NCBI RefSeq assembly: GCF_020966775.1 | Contig: NZ_JAJKFV010000010.1 | Coordinates: 62,001 to 126,000 of the forward strand | Source: Rhodopirellula halodulae | GTDB lineage: Bacteria > Planctomycetota > Planctomycetia > Pirellulales > Pirellulaceae | DNA length: 64,000 nt | Direction of reading: 5' to 3' | Shown: in pieces, positions 26,192 through 35,178 of the stretch | How positions within the stretch are numbered: the first letter of the stretch is position 1 | Layout: every line of letters begins with the position of its first letter | Position numbers and translations under genes: made by a program | Notes under the pieces: generated by a model | Told to the model about the DNA's origin: nothing | Seen by the model: only the letters and a program-made list of their open reading frames with translations | Databases searched by the model: none

Positions 26192-27285
26192 TGTCTCAGC
26201 GAAACACAATGCGACTCGGTTTGCGAAAATACCATGGCGATTCACTCATACTCGTTGTCGCGTTGGCTTGCGTCGCGACCGCCTGCATCGCGATCGAGCA
26301 GAAGGTGGTCGCGGACGAAGCCTCGTCCGGCAAAGTCGAAACCAACGTGGTGGAAGTCGACGACGTGGTGGTCGATTTTCGCGAGCAGGTGGATGTGCCG
26401 GCGCTGCAAAGCGGCGCGGTGGACCAGCTAAACGTGCAGATGAATCAGTTCGTTCGTCGCGGAGAAGTCTTGGGGCGTTTGGACGCTCAGTCGCTGACGA
26501 TTCGCCGACGAGCGGCTTTATTGCGTTTCGAATCGGCCAAGTTAATCACGGAAGATGACTTGGAATTGAAGTTCGCTCAAACGTCATTGGAAGAAGCGGA
26601 AGCGGAACTCGAAGCCAGTCAAGCCACCGAGCAGAAATACAGTGGCACGGTGGCTGTGAACCAACTTCGCCGAATGCGATTGGCGGTGGAACGTGCCAAG
26701 CTAGAGGTCACCCGAACGAAGAAACACATTCGGCAGGCCGAGATTGACACACAACTCGCAGCCGCGGATCTGGCGTTGATTGATGATGAACTATCTCAGT
26801 TGGCATGTGTCAGTCCGTTGGATGGTGTGGTTCTGACCGTGCACCAACAACCCGGGGAATGGATCGCGAAAGGGCAGCCTTGGGTGACCATCGCAAGTGT
26901 TGGCGAATTGACGCTGCACGCGTTGGTGAATGCGGACGAGCTTTCACCGGCAACGTGCATTGGTTTGCCGGTCACCGTGCATTGGGGAAGCGAATCCGAT
27001 GGCACCGCAAAGACGCTGACCGGGAAAGTCACTTCGGTGGATCCGAAGCGTTTGCCAGGCAACCGATTTCGCTTGCATGCCGAGGTGGTGAACCGACGCC
27101 AAGGTCACGATGGCACTGTGCCACCGGAATCAGCCATCGTTCCGGGATCAGGACACCGCGTGGATCATCATTGGCAATTGCTACCCGGCGCGAAAGTCTC
27201 GATGCGCATTTATCGTTCGCGAGCCGAGATGGCTTGGCGATTGAATTGGGATGAGTCGTCATCAAGCCGCGGAATGATGCGATGA
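26191..27285 (+). CDS. HlyD-family periplasmic adaptor protein
   Basis: A 364-residue single-pass adaptor. The N-terminal hydrophobic segment (about 17-33) is a signal anchor. The first lipoyl half is VPALQSGAVDQLNVQMNQFV with RRGEVLGRLD, followed by a long coiled-coil hairpin (about 100-190, rich in Glu, Ala, Arg) and the second lipoyl half LACVSPLDGVVLTVHQQPGEW. A beta-barrel domain (about 240-330) ends it. ATG 26191 is chosen because it overlaps the previous stop and starts just before the anchor. It overlaps the following M50 gene by 4 bp. It probably forms a complex with the other two HlyD-domain proteins (inference). Confidence 0.87.
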   Translation: MSQRNTMRLGLRKYHGDSLILVVALACVATACIAIEQKVVADEASSGKVETNVVEVDDVVVDFREQVDVPALQSGAVDQLNVQMNQFVRRGEVLGRLDAQSLTIRRRAALLRFESAKLITEDDLELKFAQTSLEEAEAELEASQATEQKYSGTVAVNQLRRMRLAVERAKLEVTRTKKHIRQAEIDTQLAAADLALIDDELSQLACVSPLDGVVLTVHQQPGEWIAKGQPWVTIASVGELTLHALVNADELSPATCIGLPVTVHWGSESDGTAKTLTGKVTSVDPKRLPGNRFRLHAEVVNRRQGHDGTVPPESAIVPGSGHRVDHHWQLLPGAKVSMRIYRSRAEMAWRLNWDESSSSRGMMR

Positions 27286-29411
27286 ATCGCGATGGTCACG
27301 CAGCAACGTTGACGGGAACGCCTCGTGAATCCACGGCGGGTTCGCTGAGGCGGGATCTGCGTGTCATGCCGTTGCCGGATGGACGTGGGTTGGTTGTTTT
27401 AGATGACATCGCCGGGCGATTTGCCAGGACGTCACGGCGAGTGTGGCAAAAACTGACCGCCGCCGAACGAGGCGAGCGGTCGGATGTGGCCGCCAATTCC
27501 GATGCCATGTGGAACGAAGCTCGTGCGGCGGGATGGTTGCGACGATCCGCGAGTTCATCGCGGCGGGTTGCCTCGGAGGCTCGGTTCTCGTTGCTCTCTT
27601 TCCGGACGCCGATCGGTTCCATGGATCCCTTTGCCAAACGATTGGCTCCGATCAGTGGCATCGTGTTTTCACCCATGGCAATGATGTTGTGGTGTTGGGT
27701 CATCATCGTGTCTGTCGTGTTTTGGATGGTCCGTTGGCAGCAATGGGTGGGGGCGGTTCCTGCGTTGCAGACGTATTTATTGGAACTGAAGCCGGTCGCC
27801 ATGGCACTGACGTTTGTGTTCACAAAAGCGGCTCACGAGTTGGGGCACGCTGTGTTGTGCCGTCGACTGGGATCGCGTTGTGGCGTTTTGGGGATTTGGT
27901 GGCTGTGTTTCATGCCTTGCCCGTATGTCGATGTGACGGATGTTTGGCGCCAACCGACGTCGGCACGCCGTGCGGCCGTGATGGCGGCGGGGATTTGGGT
28001 TGAGTGGTTGATTGCCGTGGTCGCGTTGTGGGTTTGGTGGTTAGCACCATCCCATGATGTGAAGATGACCGCGATGAATGTGGTGTTGGTTTGTGGAGTG
28101 AGCACGATCCTCTTCAATGCCAATCCGTTGATGCGATACGACGGCTACTTCATCCTGAGTGATTTGTTGGACACAGCGAATCTGCGAGGCGAGGCTCGTC
28201 GGGCTTGGCGTCTGTGTTTGATGTCACCGATGGCTCGATGGTGGCGTCTTGGCATGCGTACTTGGTCGATGACGTTGTATCACCTTTCGTCAAAGATCTA
28301 TCGCGTCTCGATCACCTTGGCCATTGCGGGGTGGTTGTTGAGCTGGGCAGATGGTTGGGGGCTGTGGCGGATTATGTTCGCGGGGATGGTGATCGCCTCT
28401 CTCGGTGTTGCGACGCGTTGGTTTGGCAGCCTGCGTCATTTGCTGCGGGGAACGAATGATTGGAATGGGATTGCACGCGGCCGACGGTTTTGTTTGCTGG
28501 CTTTGGTCATCGCGTTCGTGGTGGGATGTTTGACCATTCCGACACCTCGCTATCGTCACGTTGAGGGAACCTTGCGTGCGAAGGAGACTTCCGCGGTTTA
28601 TTTGCCCAGAACAGGCAGGATCGAATCGGTTGAAATTCGAGTTGGCGAATTCGTCGAAGAAGGTCAAACGCTCGCGAAAGTGACTGACCTGGATCTCGAG
28701 CGTCAATTGGCGGCCACCGTTGGCAAACAACGCGTGCTGCAGCGGCGGGTGGAAGCGACACGTTTGGTGTCTCTCAAGACGGGGCAGTCGCCAGCGGATT
28801 GGGACGCGTTGGAAACGGCGACGACATCTTTGGAAACGACACGAAACGAATTGCAAGAACGGCGATCGGAGTTGATCCGAACCAGTCCTCATGCCGGAAT
28901 TGTTTTGCGACCGACACAAGTAAATCCGACAAAGCCCGCCGAGAGCGATTGGCGGATGAGTGACCCGTTTGCGTTGAGCCCTCACGAGGGGCAACCGGCA
29001 GACGATTCGCGGCCTTGGTGCCGGATTGCTCGTTCGTCCGCGTTGGAGGTGGTGCTGCCGATCGACGCCGAAGATCGTCAATGGATTGGACCCGATGCAA
29101 AAGTTTGTTTGACGCTTTCGTCCATGCCAGGCGAGAAGGTGGAGACTCGCGTGCGTGATGTTTCTCCCGTGCAAACTGAATTGGTAGGTGACAAATCGCA
29201 TATGACGCAGTCTCAGGTAGGACGTGCTCCACACGGTGAAGGCCCACAGAACTATGAGGCGGTTTGCGATCTGTCGTTCGTGAATTCGCCGGGGGCCACT
29301 GATCGAGAACTCGACCGCTTGCTACGCTGGGACGGAGCCAGTTGCCAAGCGGTTCTACGTTTGCCTTCGCGTCCCCTTTGGAAAGATTTGAAACGTTCAT
29401 TGGAGCGTTGA
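27282..29411 (+). CDS. M50 (site-2 type) membrane protease fused to a lipoyl/HlyD domain
   Basis: A 709-residue membrane protein with an intact zinc protease core: HELGH (185-189) within a TM helix and NPLMRYDGY (281-289), whose Asp is the usual third ligand. About eight more hydrophobic segments run to residue 420. After the membrane part there is a barrel-sandwich hybrid (VEGTLRAKETSAVYLPRTGR, GEFVEEGQTLAKVTDLDLE, about 425-470), a short coiled coil and the second lipoyl half. The first 80 residues (PLPDGRGLVVLDDIAGRFAR) weakly resemble PqqD-like peptide-binding domains. Related M50 proteins occur in peptide-maturation loci; here substrate and export route are unknown. Confidence 0.86.
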   Translation: MNRDGHAATLTGTPRESTAGSLRRDLRVMPLPDGRGLVVLDDIAGRFARTSRRVWQKLTAAERGERSDVAANSDAMWNEARAAGWLRRSASSSRRVASEARFSLLSFRTPIGSMDPFAKRLAPISGIVFSPMAMMLWCWVIIVSVVFWMVRWQQWVGAVPALQTYLLELKPVAMALTFVFTKAAHELGHAVLCRRLGSRCGVLGIWWLCFMPCPYVDVTDVWRQPTSARRAAVMAAGIWVEWLIAVVALWVWWLAPSHDVKMTAMNVVLVCGVSTILFNANPLMRYDGYFILSDLLDTANLRGEARRAWRLCLMSPMARWWRLGMRTWSMTLYHLSSKIYRVSITLAIAGWLLSWADGWGLWRIMFAGMVIASLGVATRWFGSLRHLLRGTNDWNGIARGRRFCLLALVIAFVVGCLTIPTPRYRHVEGTLRAKETSAVYLPRTGRIESVEIRVGEFVEEGQTLAKVTDLDLERQLAATVGKQRVLQRRVEATRLVSLKTGQSPADWDALETATTSLETTRNELQERRSELIRTSPHAGIVLRPTQVNPTKPAESDWRMSDPFALSPHEGQPADDSRPWCRIARSSALEVVLPIDAEDRQWIGPDAKVCLTLSSMPGEKVETRVRDVSPVQTELVGDKSHMTQSQVGRAPHGEGPQNYEAVCDLSFVNSPGATDRELDRLLRWDGASCQAVLRLPSRPLWKDLKRSLER

Positions 29412-29515
29412 GTGGGGATCTGATTCGTCCCGCGTCCATCTCAAGTGTTTCCGTCTTGTCACGTCCACCATTGTCCAAAGATTCCAATCCCATTTGGCCA
29501 TCAGCTGAACAGCGG

Positions 29516-30103
29516 ATGAAGTTGCCGGTGGTCAATGGTTTGCATCCGAGTTTGCAACCAGAGGACGAACTGCTGAAGCATTGTCAATTGCGAACGCAGG
29601 CTCGAAGTGGCCCGGGGGGACAACATCGCAATCGAACCGCATCGGGGGCGTTCCTCACCTACGACACTCGGCATCCGGAGGTCGGCCCCATCACGGCGGA
29701 AGCAACCGAGCAGAGGCAACAGGCACGCAACCGTTCGACCGCACTGACGCGATTGAGGTATTTGTTGGCGGTGACCCTCCGCACGTCCTCGCCGGAGTAT
29801 CCTTCCAATTCAACGGAATCCGGGAAGATGGATCCGACAACGGAATGCCACGTGCTGGAGAGCGAATTGCGAATGCGGTTTCGCGGCACCGCTTTGAAAC
29901 TGAATGACCAAAACGCGGATAAGCCAGCGTTGTTGGCCTTGGTGCTCAATGATCTTTGGACCGCCGGGGGCCAACCCAGTTTGATTGCGGAGTGTTGGAA
30001 GGTCTCGACCACCAAACTTGTGAACTTGGTACGCGATCATCCTCCGGCGTTTCAATTGGTCAATCGCATTCGGCAACATCACTCTCGGCCCCCGCTTCGA
30101 TAG
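29516..30103 (+). CDS. Peptide chain release factor-like protein (GGQ domain)
   Basis: A 195-residue protein with the release-factor catalytic signature SGPGGQHRNR (31-40), where the GGQ glutamine positions water for peptidyl-tRNA hydrolysis. It lacks the codon-reading domains of RF1 and RF2, so it may act in ribosome rescue like ArfB, although the long C-terminal helix region (about 80-195) differs from the ArfB tail. The start at ATG 29516 gives a compact protein; the frame is open upstream to 29342, but that part overlaps the M50 gene and has no family look. Six bp separate it from the rhomboid gene. Confidence 0.85.
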   Translation: MKLPVVNGLHPSLQPEDELLKHCQLRTQARSGPGGQHRNRTASGAFLTYDTRHPEVGPITAEATEQRQQARNRSTALTRLRYLLAVTLRTSSPEYPSNSTESGKMDPTTECHVLESELRMRFRGTALKLNDQNADKPALLALVLNDLWTAGGQPSLIAECWKVSTTKLVNLVRDHPPAFQLVNRIRQHHSRPPLR

Positions 30104-30109
30104 AACAAC

Positions 30110-30880
30110 ATGATTCCAATCCGCGATGACATCCCGAGTCGTACGACACCGCTTGTGAACTATTTGGTGATCGCGTTGTGCGCGGTTGCATTTCTGGCTC
30201 AGCAAGCTTCGTCCGACAACAGCGAAAGCATCATTTCAGGGTTTGCGATGGTGCCGCTGCGATTGACGGATCCATCGGCCACGCCGGTGATGCAGCAGCG
30301 TGTTCCGGTGCGAACACCTCGAGGGGTGGAGGTGATGGAAGTTCGCCAAGAGATCGGGCCGCCCGCAGTTCCCGCCTGGATGACATTGATCACTTGCATG
30401 TTCCTGCATGGCGGTTGGATGCATTTTCTCGGCAACATGTGGTTCTTGTATATCTTTGGCGACAACGTGGAAGATCGCTTGGGCCATTTGGGGTTTGCGC
30501 TGCTGTATCTGGGGACAGGAGTGCTGGCCGGTCTCGCACATTTATTGAGCGACCCGGGGAGCCCGGTGCCGACGCTGGGAGCCAGCGGTGCGATTGCGGG
30601 AGTGATGGGAGCGTACGCGTTGCTCTATCCGCATGCACGGGTCTTGGCCGTTCTGCCGTTGATGTTTGTGTTTCCAACCTTCGTGTTGCCCGGGCCGGTG
30701 TTTCTGGGGATCTGGTTTGTCATTCAGTTGGTCAACAGTCTTGGATCGCTGGCGGGTGGCGAGGCCGGCGGAGTTGCGTGGTGGGCTCACGCGGGCGGAT
30801 TCATCGCCGGAGCCTTGGCTGCGTTGGTGATCGGACGTTCTCCTCTCGGGCACGAAGCGGTTCACGAACGTCGCTTTTGA
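30110..30880 (+). CDS. Rhomboid intramembrane serine protease
   Basis: A 256-residue membrane protease with the catalytic serine in GASGAIAG (S159) and the catalytic histidine in WWAHAGGF (H227). The HFLGNMWFLYIFGDNVED segment (105-122) supplies the oxyanion-side residues. A loop of about 45 residues between the first and second helices (about 45-90) is longer than in GlpG. Rhomboids cut single-pass membrane proteins near their helix ends. It follows the GGQ gene at 6 bp and is the third protease type in the 22.8-30.9 kb cluster, after the MA and M50 enzymes. Confidence 0.95.
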   Translation: MIPIRDDIPSRTTPLVNYLVIALCAVAFLAQQASSDNSESIISGFAMVPLRLTDPSATPVMQQRVPVRTPRGVEVMEVRQEIGPPAVPAWMTLITCMFLHGGWMHFLGNMWFLYIFGDNVEDRLGHLGFALLYLGTGVLAGLAHLLSDPGSPVPTLGASGAIAGVMGAYALLYPHARVLAVLPLMFVFPTFVLPGPVFLGIWFVIQLVNSLGSLAGGEAGGVAWWAHAGGFIAGALAALVIGRSPLGHEAVHERRF

Positions 30881-30989
30881 ATCATTGTCGAGCCTGTTGT
30901 CGAGGATTTCTGCTCCCTCGATCCATTTGGACGCGGTTTCAGATGCCATTGTTGTTGGTTGACGTTGGTCGATTGGCTAGAATGGCAAC

Positions 30990-32276
30990 ATGTCTCAATC
31001 AAGCTCTTATGATCGTCGTCGTTTTGTGCTTCGTTCCATGGCGGGCTCGCTCGCTCTGCCCGGGTTGCCGTCGTTGATGGCCAACACGGTTGGATCCAAT
31101 TCACCGGTCTTGGCAACCAGCGGTGCCGGCGTTGGAGCCCGACGTTTTGTTGCGGTTGGCAATTTGCTTGGATTTCAGCAAAAGCATTTCTTCCCGGAGA
31201 CTCCCGGCAAAGAATTCGAAGAGACCACCTTGCTGAAACCTTTGGCGGCCAACCGTGATCAAATCACCGTGTATCGCGGTTTGGACCATGGCATTCGAGG
31301 CGGGCACTTTGCGGTCCACACGTTTTTGTCCGGCGTCTTGCATCACGAGTCCAAACATCGGCAAGACGGAAACGTCACCATCGATCAATACCTTGCCGAT
31401 GAGATTGGCAAACAGACGCGTTTCGCTTCGTTGACCGTTGGATCCGAAGGCGGCATCCACGGCGGATGTCAATTGTCATGGACCAAGTCCGGCATTCGTG
31501 TCCCACCCATCACCGGGCCGGCGGAGTTGTTCGATCGTTTGTTCAAAACAGACTCGGAGCAGCGTCGTTCGCAGAAAGTCCGTGAGAACTCGCTGCAGGC
31601 ATCCATACTGGATTCGATCACCGAAGAAGCGGGCGCTTTGTCCAAACGCGTCAATCAAGAAGACCGGGCCAAACTGGACGAATATTTCAGTTCCATTCGC
31701 GATGTGGAAAAACGTTTGGAAGTGCGTCGCCGTTGGGCGGACCAACCCAAACCGGAAGCTCCGTTCGAAAGACCCGCGGACACCAACACGGTGGATGATT
31801 TGCCGATGTTGTACGAGCTGATCGCTTTGGCTCTGCAAACCGATTCGACTCGGATCGCGACGTTGGAAATTGGTGGTAGTTTCTTGCCTCAAAATTTGGG
31901 CATTGATAAGTCGTATCACAGCCTGTCTCACCACGGCAACGACGAGGAAACGGTGGCGCATCTGGTCACGTTGGAGACTTACCAGATTGAACAGTTCGGA
32001 AAGTTCTTGACTCGGTTGTCTGAAATCGAAGACGGCGAGCAAACATTGTTGGATTCAACCGCGGTTCTGTTTGGTAGCGGAATGGGCAACGGCAGTTCTC
32101 ACACCAACACCGATTTACCGATCGTGTTGGCAGGCGGAGGCTACGGACGGGGCGAATACAAAAAGGTCAACGGAAACCGCCACAAGATTCCTCTGTGCAA
32201 TTTGTACGTCGACATCGCGCAGAAAATGGGAGTTCAAACGGAATTGTTCGGTACCAGCACCGGCAGTTTCTCTTGA
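30990..32276 (+). CDS. DUF1552 protein with Tat-like signal
   Basis: A 428-residue protein of the DUF1552 family, typical of planctomycetes and of unknown activity. The N-terminus YDRRRFVLRSMAGSLALPGLP fits a twin-arginine export signal. Family landmarks are VAVGNLLGFQQKHFFPET, VYRGLDHGIRGGHFAVHTFLSG, SLTVGSEGGIHGGCQLSW and, near the end, LFGSGMGNGSSHTNTDLPIV. The partner DUF1592-type gene starts 20 bp downstream, the usual two-gene arrangement, so the pair is probably co-transcribed and exported. Confidence 0.93.
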   Translation: MSQSSSYDRRRFVLRSMAGSLALPGLPSLMANTVGSNSPVLATSGAGVGARRFVAVGNLLGFQQKHFFPETPGKEFEETTLLKPLAANRDQITVYRGLDHGIRGGHFAVHTFLSGVLHHESKHRQDGNVTIDQYLADEIGKQTRFASLTVGSEGGIHGGCQLSWTKSGIRVPPITGPAELFDRLFKTDSEQRRSQKVRENSLQASILDSITEEAGALSKRVNQEDRAKLDEYFSSIRDVEKRLEVRRRWADQPKPEAPFERPADTNTVDDLPMLYELIALALQTDSTRIATLEIGGSFLPQNLGIDKSYHSLSHHGNDEETVAHLVTLETYQIEQFGKFLTRLSEIEDGEQTLLDSTAVLFGSGMGNGSSHTNTDLPIVLAGGGYGRGEYKKVNGNRHKIPLCNLYVDIAQKMGVQTELFGTSTGSFS

Positions 32277-32296
32277 TCGCAGCCTCGTTGAATTCA

Positions 32297-34807
32297 ATGA
32301 ACGTGCTTTCGAATCAGACGCTCCGGATCGGCGTCGCTTGTTGCATCTTGATGGGTTTTGCGGTCGCGGACGTCACCCAAGCGGATGCCGAAGAAACATC
32401 AACGGGCGAGCCTGCCATCGTCACGGACTTTTTGAGCAAGTATTGCTTGGATTGTCACGACAAGACGACGGCGGAAGGGGAACGCGAATTTGAGTCTTTT
32501 TCGCTGCCGATTCGTTCCGAACAGCAGTTGATCAGCACTGATGAGATCATCGACCAGGTCACGCTGAAGGCGATGCCCCCGGAGGACAGTGAGCAGCCAT
32601 CGGACGAAGAACGTTTGGAGTTGTTGCAAACACTTCGCGACGGTGTTCAAGACGCGAAAGATCTCTTCGCCGGGCGATCCGGACGTACCGTGATGCGTCG
32701 TCTTTCCAACCGCGAATATGAGGTGACTTTGGCGGCGTTGTTTGGTCGTCGTGTCGACACGTTGGGTTTGACTGCCGATTTTCCAAAGGAGAACACCAGT
32801 CATCATCTCGACACGATTGGCGAGTCGTTGATCACCTCGGGGTTTTTGTTGGATCAGTACTTCCAAGCCGCGTCGCGCTTGGTGGAAATGCGGTTGGGAA
32901 AGCCAGACGTCGAACCAAAGTCGTGGCACTTCACTGAGAACTTCAAGCAGTACGAGGAGTTGTCGGGGGCTCACAGCAGCGTGCTGAAGAACAAGTTCCT
33001 GTGTTTGTACGAGCAACCGAACACGGACACACGCCAGGGCGGGTACGGACACATTGAAGACTTCCTCGAGGGAGTGCCCGTGTCCGGTTTGTATGACATC
33101 GAAGTCCATGTTCAGGCGATGCACCGCGACACGCACTACGATCCCAAAATCTTTCGAATCGACTTTTCAGAGCCTTTCCAAATTGCGGTGGTCCCCGGCG
33201 ATGTGACCAAGGGACACATTCATTACCCGCAAGCAATCGAGCCAGTCTTGGCGACCGCGATCGTGCCGGACGATGAACCGGAATGGCTGAAGTTTCAGGT
33301 TTGGTTAGAAGCGGGACAAACCCCTCGTTTCATCTTCCCCAACGGTCCCTACGAATCGCGGGCGTCCGTCATTGAGGTGAACCGCCGCTACAAGGACGAG
33401 TTTAAAAATCCAAAAGTCGGTGTCAGTCGAACCTCGTTGCTCCGCGAAGGTTTCTTGCCGCACATCCGAATTGGCGAAATTAAAATTGCTGGTCCGTTGA
33501 AAGAGCCCGGTGGAAGCTTGGAAGAGCGTGCCGTGTTCGGCGAATCCGGATTTCAGGCGGAGCAGGCGCTGCAGCAGCTCTATGATTTTGCGCAGCGAGC
33601 GTATCGCCGACCGTTAGAAACTGCGGATCAGCAACGAATCCAGGCGTTGTTCGAGAGGCGTGTTGCAGAGGAAGCGAGTCCACGTCAGGCGGCTCTCGAC
33701 GCGGTGAAGATGATCCTTTGTTCGCCGTCATTTTTGTATCTCAGCGAGATCACGCCAGAGGATCAGACTCGTCTGAGTGCATTCGATCTCGCGTCACGGC
33801 TGTCGTACGCTCTGTGGGCTGCACCGCCGGATGACCAACTGTTTGAATCGGCCAAAAGCGGCAAGCTCGATGACGTTGCCGAGCTTAGGAATCAGGCGGA
33901 TCGGATGTTGGCTGATGAACGGTCGAAAGAATTTGTCCAAGGATTTCTCGATAGCTGGCTGAACTTGCGAGACATCGGGAACTTGCCGCCACCTCGAAAG
34001 AAGGTGCCCGAGTATTACTCTGAAAACTTGCCCGAATCGATGAAGCAGGAAGCAAGGCTTTTCTTTCGCCATTTGCTCGATGAGAACGGGCCGGTGATGG
34101 ATCTGCTGGATGCCGACTACACGTTCGTCGATAAGAAACTCGCGAAGTTGTATGGGTTGCCAGAAAAGGATTCGATGCGTTTGGCGGATGGGTTTCAACG
34201 AGTCAGTCTGGCGGGCAATTCCCAGCGAGGTGGCGTGTTGGGAATGTCAGGTGTGCTGACCGTTAGTGCCAATGGTGTCGACACATCGCCCGTGACGCGT
34301 GGCGTTTGGGTGCTGGAAAACATTCTCGGGACGATTCCACCACCGCCACCGGACGAGGTACCCGCGATCGATTCCAACGTCAGCGGAGCGAAGACCATCC
34401 GCGAACGTCTCGAAAAGCATCGTGAAGATCAAGCGTGTGCAGTGTGCCATCGCAACATTGATCCGTTGGGTTATGCGTTGGAAACGTTCGATTCAGTTGG
34501 CAGATGGCGAAGCAAATATCCCAAGGTCAAAGGATCGGCGGCGAAGGTGGATGCGTCGGGCAAGTTTCCTTCGGGAGAGGAATTCAAAGGCTTTGACGAT
34601 TTCAAAGACAAACTGCTCGAAAGTCGTCGAGAACAATTCTCTCGGGCATTGATTGAAAAGATGCTGGCGTATTCCACCGGGCGTCACATGGAACCCACCG
34701 ATCAGTTCGAGATTGATGAGATCTCGAAGACAGTCGAAGACAGCGGTGGTGGACTGCGGACGATGGTGATCGCTGTGCTAACCAGCGATCTCTTCCGATC
34801 TCGCTGA
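32297..34807 (+). CDS. DUF1592/DUF1588/DUF1585-type cytochrome c protein
   Basis: An 837-residue exported protein. After a signal peptide (1 to about 30), a haem-binding motif CLDCH (50-54) lies in a PSCyt-like segment. DUF1587 (TVMRRLSNREYEVTLAALFG), DUF1595 (FAQRAYRRPLETADQQRI), DUF1592 (RLSYALWAAPPDDQLF, LDSWLNLRDIG), DUF1588 (QRGGVLGMSGVLTVSANG and TSPVTRGVWVLENILG) and DUF1585 (LIEKMLAYSTGRHMEPTD) follow in the usual order. A second haem motif, CAVCH, precedes NIDPLGYALETFD. ATG 32297 starts the signal peptide; codons upstream overlap the DUF1552 gene. The function is unproven but probably redox-linked. Confidence 0.92.
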   Translation: MNVLSNQTLRIGVACCILMGFAVADVTQADAEETSTGEPAIVTDFLSKYCLDCHDKTTAEGEREFESFSLPIRSEQQLISTDEIIDQVTLKAMPPEDSEQPSDEERLELLQTLRDGVQDAKDLFAGRSGRTVMRRLSNREYEVTLAALFGRRVDTLGLTADFPKENTSHHLDTIGESLITSGFLLDQYFQAASRLVEMRLGKPDVEPKSWHFTENFKQYEELSGAHSSVLKNKFLCLYEQPNTDTRQGGYGHIEDFLEGVPVSGLYDIEVHVQAMHRDTHYDPKIFRIDFSEPFQIAVVPGDVTKGHIHYPQAIEPVLATAIVPDDEPEWLKFQVWLEAGQTPRFIFPNGPYESRASVIEVNRRYKDEFKNPKVGVSRTSLLREGFLPHIRIGEIKIAGPLKEPGGSLEERAVFGESGFQAEQALQQLYDFAQRAYRRPLETADQQRIQALFERRVAEEASPRQAALDAVKMILCSPSFLYLSEITPEDQTRLSAFDLASRLSYALWAAPPDDQLFESAKSGKLDDVAELRNQADRMLADERSKEFVQGFLDSWLNLRDIGNLPPPRKKVPEYYSENLPESMKQEARLFFRHLLDENGPVMDLLDADYTFVDKKLAKLYGLPEKDSMRLADGFQRVSLAGNSQRGGVLGMSGVLTVSANGVDTSPVTRGVWVLENILGTIPPPPPDEVPAIDSNVSGAKTIRERLEKHREDQACAVCHRNIDPLGYALETFDSVGRWRSKYPKVKGSAAKVDASGKFPSGEEFKGFDDFKDKLLESRREQFSRALIEKMLAYSTGRHMEPTDQFEIDEISKTVEDSGGGLRTMVIAVLTSDLFRSR

Positions 34808-34884
34808 GCTGAATTTCCAAACGGCGTCTCGAAGTCGTGTCGCTATTCACTCTGCGAACGAGGCACCGGACAACCAATGCAACG

Positions 34885-35151
34885 TCAGCTTCCAACCGCC
34901 TTGTTCGTCACATCGTCGTTCTTCGAACTCGACTGACCCAAGTTGTCCGTCGCACCCTGCTTCTCCAGCCGATAGCCAAATGCTGCGAATAAAATCCACG
35001 CGATGGTTGCATCGGTCAACAATCCTCTGAATTTTTGATATGCCGGCAGAGATTGCAGATCCCAAATGCTGAAAAACCTCATCGTGTTGGTTGGGATCGC
35101 ATAGATGAAGTGCTCGTAAACGACAAAGTAGGCAGACACGAAAAACCACAA
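34885..35151 (-). pseudogene. Membrane-protein fragment in frame with the upstream gene
   Basis: An 88-residue frame (TTG at 35151) encoding one membrane helix (FVSAYFVVYEHFIYAIPT), a second hydrophobic segment (ATIAWILFAAFGY) and a charged tail. It lies in exactly the same frame as the 227-residue gene at 35179-35862, separated by a single TGA at 35179-35181 and nine open codons. The nine codons between also read as membrane-like sequence (GLGVFLIAVL). It may be the broken 3' end of one longer gene, or a small separate gene with a weak TTG start. I recognise no family. Confidence 0.5.
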
Positions 35152-35178
35152 GACGGCGATTAGAAAGACTCCAAGTCC

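Noticed and set aside
28290-29234. A 314-codon minus frame opposite the M50-HlyD gene
   Set aside because: It has no family motif, and the plus-strand gene with HELGH and lipoyl motifs fully explains the region.
34847-35149. A 100-codon minus frame overlapping the membrane-protein fragment
   Set aside because: It lies in a different frame with Cys/Arg-rich random-looking sequence, while the chosen frame gives membrane helices continuous with the upstream gene.
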